Below are positions 41,281 to 53,330 of a DNA stretch of 64,000 nt, piece after piece. The first letter of the stretch is position 1; every line of letters starts with the position of its first letter. Source of the DNA: Yponomeuta sedellus (taxonomy: Eukaryota; Arthropoda; Insecta; Lepidoptera; Yponomeutidae); assembly GCA_934045075.1 (NCBI GenBank), contig OW203722.1, positions 6,195,264 through 6,259,263 on the forward strand, given 5' to 3'. A model generated the notes under the pieces. It worked only from the letters and a program-made list of their open reading frames with translations. It was not told the origin of the DNA and did not search any database. The position numbers and the translations under genes are program-made.

Positions 41281-42369
41281 ATACACGCCAGTACGTTCCA
41301 ACACACGTCTAAGTATGATGCAAAGTATTATACATGTCTTTCGTCACAATTTGTGTATTACGGAAACGACACCCTTCAATTCACCGTACACTCCCTATTT
41401 GCTTAACATTATAACCACATCTTGACGTGTAAACATATTTAATACACCACGTTCCCCTAGCTCATGAGACTTCAATAAATCTACTCGACAAAAAACCTCC
41501 TACCGCTTTCCACACCCCTACTCCGTAGACGTAGAGCTTAGAATCGATTATTTGAACTACATTTGGAAGCAAGCTGGTGTTCCGTGACCTTCCAAGGAAG
41601 CTCTCTTTTGGAGGTAAATGTAAATTTACTTACATGCATCTTGGTATTAGCCCCAATATCGGTGCAGGAAAGTGAGCGATATATCGGAAAGATTTCGAAC
41701 AATTTAACGTCTCGTTTGAAGAAATATAGGTGATATTTAATACGTTTTTGTATTAGCTCGACTATAATGTAGCCGATAAAGTGAGAGACTATGTCGGCAA
41801 CATGTCACAGAGTAAGGAATACAGATTTGAAATACTAGCACTTCTTCTTAAAGGTAGTGTTTTGAAATTTGACAAGTTTATGGCATATGGATAACAATGC
41901 AATAATTTGTATTATTGTTAGTATAATTTATCTGATTGACCCTGGAGTGGATAGTGAAAATCTTTAACTTTCTTTACTCCGTCTGTTTTAAGTCTATCAA
42001 TAGCTCTTGTAAAACCAACTTTAACAGCAGCAAACACATGTAGTTAAGATCTTGTTCAAATTACAATAAAGTATAAACTCAATCAATCAATCAACCCGAA
42101 TTGGATCACTACCAGACATAAACTTCTTTTGAAAGACCAGGGCTTACCACTTACTATGATCCTAAAAAACTTCTTTTGTCGTTACCATCACCAGACCACC
42201 ACTAGTATCTATCGCTTCTTAGCCTTTAGATCCCTCTCTCACCACGCCATCCTCTACGTGGTTTCTCGCCATTCGCATTCGCAGGCATCCCCTGCTGTCC
42301 TGACCGCGCTGTGATCATTGGGCGGTTTGTCTACCTACTTACTGACCTGGTCCACCTACCTTCGGTATT
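41281..42369. other. No gene or clear repeat seen
   Basis: Mixed AT-rich sequence with short chance ORFs only. Confidence 0.45.
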
Positions 42370-42625
42370 ACACCCACCATCAGTTCAGACCCTATATTCG
42401 GTCCCCAATATTGGTAACCCTCGTCCCACATTGATAGCGGTATATGGTACTCTATCCACTAGTGAGCATGGCTCGCTCCATAACTATGCGTGATACTTCA
42501 ACCCGGTGCATATTCTGCTCCTTGAGCGACCATATTTGGGCCCCATACGTGAGGAAGGGCAGAACACACTGGTTACAAATCTTGGTCTTCAGAATTCGCT
42601 TCGTCAAAATTCATTAGTCGCTGCA
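42370..42625 (-). pseudogene. RTE-type LINE ORF2 fragment
   Basis: The minus strand encodes TKRILKTKICNQCVLPFLTY followed by GAQIWSL, then a RIVMERAML-like stretch. This is the segment after the reverse-transcriptase core in lepidopteran RTE-type elements. It is interrupted by a stop soon after the MERAML part. Heavily decayed and not expressed as such. Confidence 0.65.
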
Positions 42626-43427
42626 TGAAGTACACCCAACGGTTTTGGGTACTTTTTAATTTTTTTTCGCTGACGCTATTTGGTCGAGGTATTGAGTATA
42701 AAGTTAGTAGTCTCTACTTAATATTCAATGGTAAGACCGTTCGGAAAAGGACCCATAACCCAAATAGGACCGAATAGGAGTTACCGATCCTCGCACACAC
42801 CTTCCCTCGATAAATTTAATTAGTGAATGCAATACATAACCATACTCAATGATTCCACTTTACCAGTTTTTAATACTAAAACGCACCGATTTGCGACCGT
42901 ACCAGAAAGAGTATTCGATTCCGATGTTGTTAAGTGTCTTAGCAATTGGCAACGTTGAAGTAATCCTCTTTAATTAGTAATTAATGTCTACATGGTACGT
43001 TGATTGTTTATAGATCAAGTGTAAAATTGGTTGTGGTTTATAGTCAGAGATCCTGTGTGGCTATACCACAACCCAGGTTATACCACCAACCTGGGTCTGT
43101 TTCATATATTCTGAGTGAGTTGATTCTTGTCTTATGATTATATACAAACTAGTTCATCCTGCAAATGTTATTTTGACAAAATATACATTGGCCTACGCTC
43201 TAATCTAAAAAACATAATCGGTTCTTTTTTTTGAGATTATGTCATAATGCTGTTTGGAAGGAGTTCGATAACTAATACTGTAATTTCCTATATTAGTTTA
43301 TGTTATCTTAACTGAATCATGTTCTTAACTGAAATGAACCTCGTGGTTCCCCAGCCAATAAACTGAGTCTATTCAGTAATTTGATGGCCCCTCATTTTAC
43401 TTATACAAGATCTAAACCTAAAACGGC

Positions 43428-43435
43428 TATAAATA
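43428..43435 (+). promoter_or_regulatory. TATA box TATAAATA of the five-exon secreted-protein gene
   Basis: It lies 46-53 bp upstream of the first in-frame ATG (43481), so a transcription start about 25-30 bp downstream leaves a short 5' UTR. The context GGCTATAAATAG is a classic insect TATA box. Confidence 0.65.
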
Positions 43436-43480
43436 GATTGTCTTAAAGTTTTACGGATTTTTTATTGCGTTTTCTATTTT

Positions 43481-46400
43481 ATGATGTACAAAATGAAACT
43501 TAGACAATCATGTTTGTTTATTGTCATTGTTTCTTTATTTGCAGCCTGTAATTGCAAGGTACGTATTTCCTAACTACAATGCGTAGGTTCCGTATCTCTT
43601 GGTAGAGCCACTTTTTATCATGTAGCCTATTTACTCGTACGTCCTATTTCAGGGAGCAGGCCTCTTAGGAAGATAGTATTGACCTAATTACCACAAATGA
43701 CCATCGCAGACAGGTGAAGGGCAAGAGTGGTAGTCACGATGTTTGCTTTTATCGTTAGAGAGATATAGTGCTACTACAACTTCAAAAATGCATATAACAT
43801 AGATAACAATGGCATGTACTGCCAGGATTCGAACTCATTACCTTCGATATGTAAAGCCGACGTTCTACCGCTGCATTACCAGAGTAGGGCCTCTGAGTCA
43901 AAAAGATCCAGAGTCAGCAGATTTTGGTTCCTCTTAGAAATTCTTCTTAAATGTCTTCAAAGTGTAAATCTGACATTTTTCTGCAAAACCAACCGTAAGC
44001 CACCCAGTAATTTATTTACGTTTTCAAAACTACACTAATATACATAAAATCATCTCTGTTTCCTGAAGGCAGAGGTAGTGGTATTGACTCTTTCTAAAAC
44101 GTATATAGTTTTATTTTCATATATCTACTAGAATCTGCCGATAAAACTTTTACAAGCCTGCACTCTTTATATTCATATTACGGGCACCTTTGTAAAAGAA
44201 TTTAACATGGTTAATGATATTTTATACGCAATTACTGGGTAAATTTATACTAACAAACATTTCACTTCAAAAACTTAAGTTGTTGATATTTGTCATTAAA
44301 ATTTTGGAAAGTCACTAAAATAAATATTTTTTTTAACTCGGTACCTAAAAGTTTTATTCAGCAATAAAGAATTATGAATGGACTTATGATAGTTAAAATT
44401 AATCATTTTTACAGACGGGGCGTGTTAAGAAAACATTATGCTTGGTTGGTCCGGGTAATGAACTGTGCGTGGGAACTTTTGTAGAGGTAAGTTCAAATTC
44501 ATGCTAAATTTGATTGCAACCTAGGTGTATCGAGTAGGACATGAACAGAAGTACAGTCACGAGCCTGCATGCACTTCAGTACCTTATCTAAGTCAATGTA
44601 TTTAACTTCTCATAAATCAGGCTAGAAGATGTTAATGTTCTAAGGTGTTTACATGTTGACTGTACATACGATTGTCAAAATTGCTGTGATTTTGTTTCAA
44701 GTGTAATATTTATCCCATGAATAGAGTCCACAACCGAGCATAGGCTTCTTTCCTGTCACAAAAAAAATCTCTTTCCCTTGCCAATCTCATCCACTATTCT
44801 CCGACGCTTTAGTTATTACATCGATCTACAATGTCCCAGGCTTGTCTACCGATCCTTTACGCAAACTTTGGTCACAACTCTGGGACCGTGTTTATCCACC
44901 GATTGCTCTTCACCTGACCATAATACTTTGCCCTTTGTCACTTGAGTGTTAACTTCTTCATTTTTAGTATTTTGCCGAAGCAGGTAGTGGTTCACACCGA
45001 CAGAGCAATGCCAATTTACAAATTGTTTTCCTTACTAAATTGACAACTTTTTGCTTCTTATATTTTCAGGCAGAAGGAGATACTGAAGCCCTAATTCCAG
45101 TTGCCGGAGAAATCGTAAGTATGATATAAGTAACTGAAACCAATCGACAGCAGCTACAATCGACTTTTACAGAATTGACAAACAGACAATAAACAATGTA
45201 CTAAAATGTCGTTTTCACCATTCGCGTAGGAAGCCCCAAAATAATTTTTTTTCTATACAGAACCAAATAGTATTGATTTAGTCATATCTTAAGTTGACTA
45301 TTTACCTAATTGTTTTATTTTGTCAGGAATCTGCTAAACTGAATGCAGGTGGCAAAGAAAACTCAGGCCTTGTTGTTGACAGCAATCATAGTGATGAGGT
45401 AAAAACCCATATACTTGTATTATAAATGCAAAAATTACACAACTTTCATGCCTAAGCCTCTGAACAGGTTTTGATGAAGTCACAATTAAATAGATTATAT
45501 GCTAAAGTTTTATCTGGATTTTGTTGCCAAATTATACAACCCAAAGACAACTTGTCGCTTTAAAACTTAATCGAATTGCACGCAAACAAAGTCAACAACG
45601 CTTTACCGTTGACTTTTAACGTTGCATTTCTATTCGTATATCGTTGCACACGACACAGGAAAATAGAATAATCGCCTACCTCTAAGGTAACAAGATAAGA
45701 CTAAATTGAGGTTATTTATCTTAAAAAGTGTTGTCTAAATATCCAGAGTCGTTTTCAGATACGTGTTTGCAAATAAACTGTCCTTCTTTAGGAGCCGGTT
45801 ATACTGTTTGTGAAAAAAACTGACTTTTTCGCATCATAAAATTTCTGTTGGTGCCTGGAACCTTCGCTCTTCATTCTAGATTATTTCTCAGTATAAAAAT
45901 TTCAGCTAACTGGTGAGTAAAATGTGTCTATACCCTAAAGCATACCGTGTGAGACTTTAGTTTTGAGAAAAGATCTAATCCAGTCACGAGTAGAGATAAT
46001 AAGTAATGTCGATTAAGGACAAACAGAAGATTCATGTAGGCACTGCTGCACAGCGGTTCCTTATTCTATAATGGTAAATGAAGGTGTTCGGTTCCCACCC
46101 GATTCCTTCACAAAAATAGAATCGAGTGCAAGCCCTAGTAGTGTGCCTTGGAGAAGACCTATATCGGATGAAGTCGAGGGTGGTGATAATTCTACTTAAA
46201 TACTCTTAAAGATTTTATTACATCTGATAGGCGAGCCCACTGTAAGATTTATATCAATGTCATAACATTGTTGGGCTAGTCATAAAGGTAAAAAAAACCT
46301 ATGGTCTATGGGGTGCAAAGGATCTTGAATGGAGAACTTAGCGTAGGGCACCCACCAACTTGCTAGACCAATTATTGGCAATGGCTATAGCAAGATGGCC

Positions 46401-47131
46401 AAGAACTGAAGGAAGTGAAAACCCTGTACCCAGAAGTGGACGAGTATTGGCTGTTTGATAACATTGTTTTTTTATTGACTTTAACAGTTAAGATATTTTT
46501 AACAATATTGTTTATTAGTAATCAATATTGTTGACTTTATATAAAATAATTGGTTTGCCTATTTCGGAACGTAGCTTCATAATTAACTTTTGTATTTTTT
46601 ACCGAGAGTAGTAAACTAACCGTAAATGCTTTCTAAAAGACACCTATCACCTCAGTCATCCGGGACCACGGCACCGGAAAAAGTGCCGAAACGTTGGAAA
46701 ATTGTAAAAAATTTAATAAACGAGCATAAATCCGTATAAAAACAGTTTTAATTGAATAAAACCAGTTCTCTTCTTCAACCCATAGCCACCCAATGCTGAG
46801 TGTAGGTCTCTTCTAATGCACGCCATTTATTTCGGTCTTGGGCTTTTCGAATCCAGTCCTTTCCTGCCACCTTGACCAGGTCGTCAGTCCATCTTGTTGG
46901 TTGCCTGCCCACACTTCTGCGCCCCTCTCTAGGCCTCCAAACCAGTACTTGATTAGATAAACATTAAATTAATTTTATACCAGGCTCAGCTCAGAAGGTT
47001 AAGACGTACGGCGCATAGATAAACTTCCTTGCGAAATTTCTATCAGTCAGTTCAATGTAAAATCAAATTTTGTAATTAACTGTTCCTTTTTTTTATTTCA
47101 GCTTGCAAATCTTAGAGAATACTGGATTTGA
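43481..47131 (+). CDS. Five-exon gene for a small secreted protein (unrecognised family)
   Basis: Exons: 43481-43558, 44415-44486, 45070-45114, 45327-45398 and 47102-47131. All four introns are GT-AG and phase 0, with strong donors (GTACGT, GTAAGT, GTAAGT, GTAAAA) and pyrimidine-rich acceptors. In-frame ATGs at 43481, 43484 and 43493 precede a signal peptide with core CLFIVIVSLFAAC, so the protein is 94-98 aa before cleavage. The mature part holds two close cysteines (LCLVGPGNELCVG), then an acidic, glycine- and serine-rich stretch, and ends LREYWI. A TATA box lies upstream and ATTAAA follows the stop near 47170. It could be a secreted peptide or silk, cuticle or reproductive component; I do not know the family. 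Confidence 0.72.
43720..43890 (-). repeat. SINE family A, degraded, in intron 1
   Basis: In reverse: head with B box (GAGTTCGAATCCTGG) and body CGATAAAAGCAAACATCGTG. Intronic, orientation opposite to the gene. Confidence 0.55.
44725..44860 (-). repeat. RTE-type LINE 3' end in intron 2
   Basis: Minus-strand phrases AAGAAGCCTATGCTCGG and ATTGTAGATCG follow the order of RTE tails. Diverged. Confidence 0.45.
46345..46460 (+). repeat. RTE-type LINE 3' end in intron 4
   Basis: GGGCACCCACCAACTTGCTAGACC..AAGATGGCCAAGAACTGAAG G..CCCAGAAGTGGAC preserves the GRP..W-DD..RD..-W order of the RTE tail at the nucleotide level, now decayed. Confidence 0.5.
46640..46745 (+). repeat. Penelope-like terminal fragment (decayed hammerhead-type stem)
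   Basis: GGCACCGGAAAAAGTGCCGAAACG has the stem-loop plus GAAAC of a hammerhead, but the CUGANGA core is not intact. The context resembles termini of Penelope-like elements as I remember them. Confidence 0.35.
46785..46960 (-). repeat. RTE-type LINE ORF2 C-terminus and 3' end
   Basis: The minus strand carries the GRP..RW.DDL..VAG..W..KAQDR..W tail (seen in the plus strand as TTGGTTGCCTGCCCACAC..GTCGTCAGTCCATC) with a (GAAGAA)n-like end. Intronic in the five-exon gene. Confidence 0.6.
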
Positions 47132-47387
47132 TGACAAAATGAATTTCAAAATTAGAAATAGTTTTTTATTAAAATTCCCTTTCTAAGTAATCTGTTAACA
47201 ATTTAATTTCATTTAACATTTGTGACGACAAAATTGAAAAACATACGTTTGGAACACAATTATCTGTGTTATCGTACATCATTCAACACATTTGAAAATG
47301 TTCAATTAATTCCTTAGTTTGTCAATTGTTTAGATGGGACCTATATAAAATGTAGTCGTTGTAGTCTCGGCTTTCATGGTGCCACGT

Positions 47388-47686
47388 TATCAACCCTTGT
47401 ATGTCCCCACTACTGGGGCACCGGTATCTTCCTGCATCGCAGGAAGGTTAGGCCATACTCCACCATGGGGGCTAAGTCCAGGTTGGTAAAAGATTGTAAG
47501 ACAGTGGCGGGCCTTACTGTCAGAAGTTATCAAGTCGCCCTCTGATATAGCTTAACGACTGCCATTATACGACAGCCGACAGCAACGTACCTTTCAAAGC
47601 ACGGAAGCGCTCGGAAAAATGCCACTAGCGGTAGTCACAGGACGGTCACCCATCCTGTACCTGACCGCGCCTATTGTTGCTTAACT
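47388..47686 (-). repeat. SINE-like family C, split by a family F insertion
   Basis: Family landmarks CATCGCAGGAAGGTTAGGC through GCGGTAGTCACAGGACGG are present. The missing head continues at 48108-48142 beyond the foldback insertion. Confidence 0.75.
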
Positions 47687-47699
47687 CAAGTGATTGATT

Positions 47700-48094
47700 A
47701 TACTATTCTTATTTTTTTAATGCACTAACCCGTGCTAAGAAAAATTTTAAAAACCTATTTAGAGGCTAAAATTCCACCCATGTCGGGATTTGAACCCGCG
47801 ACCTCTAGCTATCCGTGCCAGCGCTCTTTCCAACTGAGCTAATGGGTGACTCACCGGCATCAGTGAAATTTCGAACCTCTTTACACTATTCTCTGTATTA
47901 CGTACAGGCAATTTACTTAAGCCAGATGTCGCTGCCTGTACGTAATACAGAGAATAGTGTAAAGAGGTTTGAAATTTCACTGATGCCGGTGAGTCGCCCA
48001 TTAGCTCAGTTGGAAAGAGCGCTGGCACGGATAGCCAGAGGTCGCGGGTTCGAATCCCGGCATGGGTGGAATTTTTAGCCTCTAAATAGGTTTT
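47700..48094. mobile_element. Foldback tRNA-like SINE (family F) with 13-bp target duplication
   Basis: Two copies of the same tRNA-like unit face away from each other: left arm 47751-47910 on the minus strand and right arm 47933-48094 on the plus strand, about 160 bp each, nearly identical, with a 22-nt spacer. Each contains an A box (TTAGCTCAGTTGG) and B box (GGTTCGAATCCCGG) with a near-cloverleaf. The direct repeat CAAGTGATTGATT at 47687-47699 and 48095-48107 brackets the whole unit, showing it inserted as one piece into the family C repeat. Confidence 0.85.
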
Positions 48095-48107
48095 CAAGTG
48101 ATTGATT

Positions 48108-48142
48108 CCAATCACTCGGTTCGCCAAGGCCACGAGCGCTTC
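48108..48142 (-). repeat. Head of the split family C repeat
   Basis: CCAATCACTCGG..GGCCACGAGCGCTT completes the copy at 47388-47686. Confidence 0.7.
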
Positions 48143-48834
48143 CCTTGATGGTGCCTCCCTTGATGGATAATAGCTGACTTTGCTTGTGGCATTGGCTCCC
48201 AAAAGCAAATAAAAGGGAAATACGTTACACGTTCAGCGACACTGAGCAGTAGCGTTAATTAAGAATCACTATGCATGATTGTATCTTAATAACATTTGGG
48301 GGACCCTCATCAAAACTCCACTGTAACAATATAAAAGAAGATATTTTTCTACGGAATAATTCGCGCTACAACTTTCTTCTCAGCAACACTGGATTTTTTA
48401 GCTACAAATTATCACTGACCACACGAATATAACAAAGTAATAGGTTGGTAGTTACAAATAAAAATAATTCAAATGTCGTAAGTTGTGTATATTAGATAGT
48501 AGCATGACACCCTTAGGTTTCATCGGACCTTTTTTTTAAAAATAAATCATACATAGTTAAACTCACAACTGGACTCCGAAGACGAAGGCAGTTAAGTACC
48601 TATCTGATGATTATGCACCCATTAGTAAATGTGTACCTGAGGTAGGTAAACCGTCATTGTGAGTTTAATTTGTGAACTGTTCAGCTGATGGTAACTCCAA
48701 GACGCCAGCCATACGGAAGCCGCAGCGCGGCGCCACAAATCTAAGCACGTAGTAGGCTAGCTGGGTAAGCTGCGGTTACTGGTAGTCCATCGGTGCATTC
48801 CTGAAACACCCTGTGGTATAATCAATTTTAATAT
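48143..48834. other. No gene or recognised repeat
   Basis: Nothing supportable seen. Confidence 0.4.
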
Positions 48835-49005
48835 ATTCGATATCAACCCTCGTATGTCCTCACTGCTGGAACACGGGTCTCTTCAGAGGCCGTATTTCAC
48901 CATGGGGGCCAAATCCTGGTTGGTGGGGGCTTGCAAGACTAGTGGCTGGTCTTACTGTGAAAAGTTTTGAAGCCGCCCTAAGGCCTCTGTTTTGGCTAAA
49001 CGACT
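48835..49005 (-). repeat. SINE-like family C, partial and diverged
   Basis: TATCAACCCTCGTATGTCC, CACCATGGGGGCCAAATCC and a GGCTAAACGACT end match the 47.4-kb copy. Confidence 0.55.
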
Positions 49006-49384
49006 TTAATATATTGCATATTAGTTAAATGTTTTAAAAAATAAGCTTCAAACATAAAAATATGCTGAGCTTTAAAATAACAACTTTTTTTGGCATGTTT
49101 TACCATCTTCGTTTGCTGGTTATATATTCATTAAGTCTAAGAGAAACCTTTATTTTTGACCTACTAATCCTCTATTTTTCACGTTATTCTGTTTTAAATT
49201 GCTACGGGATTCGTAGAATTAACAATACTTTGTGTTCCTCAGCAGAGGCAATGGCAGCTCAAGAATAAGATCAAAATAAAACGTAGTCCTTTCAAAATTA
49301 TTAATTAACATAGTTTTAATTCCCAATCTCATACTTAGAACTTAAGCAAAGAACCTGGATTAACAAACAGGTCATTTTTTGCAC

Positions 49385-49605
49385 GATCATTTTTTGGACA
49401 GGACACGTAATCCGTATGGACACAGGCAGGGGGACCAAAATCGTCACTGACTTCCACGCGACGGGTATCGCAAACGTACCCAACCCAAACGGAGATGGCG
49501 GAACGACCTTATGACCTCCCGATCTTTTAGCGGACTGGCAGGAGGTGGTGATGAATAAAAATAAGTAGAAAGCGAAAGAGGAGGCCTTTGCCCAACAATG
49601 GGACA
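49385..49605 (+). pseudogene. RTE-type LINE ORF2 C-terminus and 3' end
   Basis: The plus strand reads WTGHVIRMDTG, then TKIVTDF, a stop, and then KAKEEAFAQQWD. That is the RTE tail order (W-GHV-R..W...V-EW..EEAF..QW). Stops break it, so it is a dead copy. Confidence 0.6.
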
Positions 49606-52179
49606 CAATCGAAACTACATAAAAACAAAATGTAGCCCGTTTCTGGTACGATCAGCAATGTTAACGGATCTTGTTGTAGGAGCGTGTGTAATTGTGCAAT
49701 GCTTAAGGGATTATGCACCATAAAGGATGTATTGACCTTCCTTAGGTACTTCAGTTTTTGTAGAGCACCCAAAGGCCTTTGAGCTTGTTTGGAGCAGACC
49801 GACCAGTGCCGGCGTGTGACCTGACAGATTATTGCGGTTGCGTGCGGGCGCACCAAATGATCTTAGGGGCTGCTCCACTAAATCTTTCCACATTCACGTA
49901 GCCGTCAAATGACCTTTCACATTCTTGGGATTCTCGACCGACTTTTTAATAATATCTAAAGGATACTAACAAAGTCCGCAGTTTGGAAATGGAAAGTCAG
50001 TAAATCTTTTTTTAATAACACTTAGTTGAATCTTTGGCCCAGACTACCATTATTTGATTACGGGAAAAAATGGTCTGGGAAAAATTAAAGGGAAAAGACT
50101 TTGAGAGGAGAAAGTAACCAGTTCTAGGCATTAATAGTCTATTTTGTTACATGACAAATAAAAACAATACGTGACGACGTGACGAAGCTCGTACGTATTA
50201 TTCTATGAATGTTCTGTACGTTATTCTATTACATTTGTGAATTTTAAAATTTACCTACTTGCTAAAGATTAAGAAGAAGAAACTTCAACAAAGTGATTGA
50301 GGCATTTACAGACACAAATACCTAAAACTGTCAGATCGTGATGGGCACACGTGTAGCCCAAATTCTCTTTCTCTGTCTCTATATATCTCTTTCTATTCAA
50401 AAGTAGGACTGTTGGCAGCAGTGAGCCTAAACAGCGTAACTTACCTACAAACAGCATATCTAAAAGCAACCGCGGAATCAGCGTAACCATACCGTAATCA
50501 AACGCAAATAGTAATTAAAAAGCGAAAGTAAATTTGCCCAAGATTCAGATCGCCATCAGCACCCCTAAAATTGAATTAATTAACTAAGGCGAGCGAATAA
50601 GCAGATTAACTTTCATATTTCAAGGTTCACTAAAGTAACCCACCGAATTTAATAATGAAAGGCTAAAGTCGTGTCTGTTGCCGAAGCAGGGTTGGTCAAA
50701 GCTATTTGAAATAAAAGGTGTGACCAAGTGTCAGTCACACTTGACCACAGAGGGTTCCGTATAATCATAAGTATAATGTCTCAAAACAATTAGGGGAAAA
50801 AGATTTTAAAATGGAATAAAACTTGACACATTTTCGATGTTAGCTTGAGCAATTACCGCCCGGGACAACTGTGAGATCTGCGCGCTGGCGTGCTCCAAGC
50901 TAACTCTACCCCACACTTTCCCAAAACCACATCGAAATTTATCATGTGCGGTGCTGCCGCTGCGCTATGTCATTTACCTGGACATCTGTAGACATGGAGA
51001 CGACCATTGAAACGTGTCTTGAGTCGTTGAGATAGAGCATAGGCATCCAGTATCGAAGTTGCCAATTAGCTTGGCTTTGGGCGAAAATGCACGGGTTGGC
51101 GTGCTCTTAAAATGGTTTCCCGTTTCCTTATTTTTACTATCTGGTCGAAAATTTATACAGAAGTAGCCGTCCTTAGATTATCCTGAAGTCTCTTGTCCTT
51201 GATCTTGCATAGTTGTGGCTATTTTCTACAGTTTATTAAGTATACATCTCCTGTGAAATGCACCGCAACGCGCACTTCGTAGTATAGTTTTGGGTTATGT
51301 AGCCATTTACTGAAAATTAGCGTTCCAGGGTCACCCCTTCAGCTCAATGCTGGGTCAGCTGCCTTATGTGGCGACTTAAGTACATTAGAGAATACATTCC
51401 TTAATATTTTTTTGGCTGCTGTGTTTTAAGTTTACATTACATTGATTCTGTAGTTCGTATCATGTGTCTCGTAACGTTGTTGTAGTAAGTTTTTTTCTTC
51501 CTCCTTTTAAAAGCTGGGATAAATAACTTGCAGTTCGTTGACAGCAACTTTTGCAATATAAAACTTGTTGGGGTGTCTCCTCAACTAGATACCTAGTTGT
51601 CTAAAGGTTAACAGAACGGACGTAGAGACGTTGCAGACAGGGCAATACATTGTAGAAAGGACAATAGGGTCCCGTCTTCACTCTTCGCGTACAGACCCCT
51701 AAAATGGAAAATATAATAGACAGCCATGAACCCACGATCGCTGGCTCGCGGTGCCGCAAGAGGCTTTGCTGATATTGGGATTAATGATTTTTACCTCCTT
51801 CTTATTGGTTTTATCAGGTATTAAGCAAGGAAGGATAATACGTGACTTCATAATCTAAAACCTTCTGTCAGAGAGAGATAGCATGGGCCCTATCGCCACG
51901 GGTGCCCATAGTGTACTGTATTAGTATGTACCTTAGATACATACAGATACCTCATGTGAGTGTAATGGTTAGTTGTTATATTCACATTTTTAAAGAAATA
52001 AAGTTTTCAGTGTTTTACTACGTATAATGTAAACTCTATATTAAACGTTGGATATTTTTAAAATAAAACTAGTTGACCCCGCGTGATTTGAGGTGATTTT
52101 GCCGTAATAATATATATTTTTTAATTATTTATTCAATGCAGTCATGAACAATTGAAAAAGATACAGTTACTTAACTAAT
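49606..52179. other. Gene-free stretch
   Basis: About 2.6 kb with chance ORFs only. A GC-richer segment at 50850-51070 has no repeat or gene I recognise. A block at 51865-51930 (CTTCTGTCAGAGAGAGATAG..GTGCCCA) resembles 23607-23665. Confidence 0.4.
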
Positions 52180-52385
52180 GACGGCCTCTGTGGCGCAGTG
52201 GTAGCGCATCTGCCTGCCATGCAAGAGGTCACGGGTTCGATCCCCGGCTGGGAAAAAAAACCCCAGGTCTTTGATGTTTACATGTTTGTGATGTCGTTGT
52301 TTCTGGTTCCCACGACACAGGATATCCTAGTGTGGGGCCAGAAGCAATGTATGTGCCTGTATGTAAATGTTATGTTATCTTAATT
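52180..52385 (+). repeat. tRNA-Gly-derived SINE, family G
   Basis: The head CTCTGTGGCGCAGTGGTAGC..CTGCCATGCAAG..GGGTTCGATCCCCGG reproduces tRNA-Gly(GCC) including the GCC anticodon position. The body TTTGATGTTTACATGTTTGT..GGTTCCCACGACACAGG follows. The acceptor end is not conserved, so this is a SINE and not a tRNA gene. Confidence 0.8.
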
Positions 52386-53079
52386 AAACATGGAACCTGT
52401 AAGGGATTACCTTATGATCTTTTTTTAGACCTACCTTAGGCGAAGCCGTCTCGGAGGAGTTCGATAATAAATAACAGAATTTTTTATATTGCATTACTGA
52501 GCCAAAATTAAAATGAACAAAAATTACTACAGCCCAAAATGTATGACATACAATATTTTAATACCAAATATTGGCACTGTATCAAAGTAAATCTCAATAA
52601 ACTAAAGTGAGCCCTAGCCCTACAGGTGCAAGGAGTGTTTTACCACAAACAAATTGATTGTCCAAGGCTTTGACTTAACAATATACCTAGACGCACTGAA
52701 TGGAGATACTCCAGTGGGATCAGTCAAACAATTCACGATTCTATCTTCATTAATATAAGGTTTAGTTTTTCGTGCACAGCGGCTATTTACGGACATGCGA
52801 TTGGACATTACGTGACCTCAAAATGCAATCGCTAGAGCGTAAGAGATAATGGAATCAATGGTCATTAAAACAATGGCCATTGTAGAGTTTAAATGCTGGA
52901 TGGCTATCAGAAAGCTACGTTTCAATTTAAACATTTGATTGTGAAAATAGTAAATGACTTAAGGGTTTCCCGTTTCACTAGTGCCGTCAATGGAAAAATT
53001 ATAGCAATAAAATAATCGTTTTTTAAAAAGATTCTATTTAAAAAAAAGTATATTTATTTACTTACACGTACCACTATAT

Positions 53080-53165
53080 TATTATCTATAAAGGTTATCT
53101 GGAAGAGATTGCAATTAACTATAAGACCGCCAATTGTATAACATTACTTAGATTTGAGAAATGAT
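53080..53165 (+). repeat. CR1-group LINE 3'-end fragment
   Basis: GGTTATCTGGAAGAGATTGC followed by ACTATAAGACCGCCAATTGTA matches the 3' UTR next to the LINE at 57 kb. Confidence 0.55.
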
Positions 53166-53194
53166 GGTTATATCCTTTTTTCTAGTTGTGCAAT

Positions 53195-53330
53195 AAACCT
53201 CTTTACAATACTCTGTATTACGTACACGTAATACAGAGAGTATTGTAAAGAGGTTCGAAAATTCACTGATGCCGGTTAGTCGCCCACTAGCTTAGTTGAA
53301 AGAGGGCTCGCACGGTTAGCCAGAGATCTA
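53195..53330. repeat. Family F fragment with palindromic centre
   Basis: CCTCTTTACAATACTCTGTATTACGTAC is followed at once by its reverse complement, then by a plus-oriented decayed tRNA-like head (TAGCTTAGTTGAAAGAGGGC). It is another inverted arrangement of this family. Confidence 0.65.

Noticed and set aside
47996..48068. Functional tRNA gene in family F
   Set aside because: A near-cloverleaf with good A and B boxes, but the anticodon loop lacks the invariant T33, and the sequence is a repeat found in at least five places.
52188..52250. Functional tRNA-Gly gene
   Set aside because: The anticodon and T-arm fit but the acceptor stem does not close, and the SINE body follows directly. The same body occurs at 56.9 and 8.5 kb.
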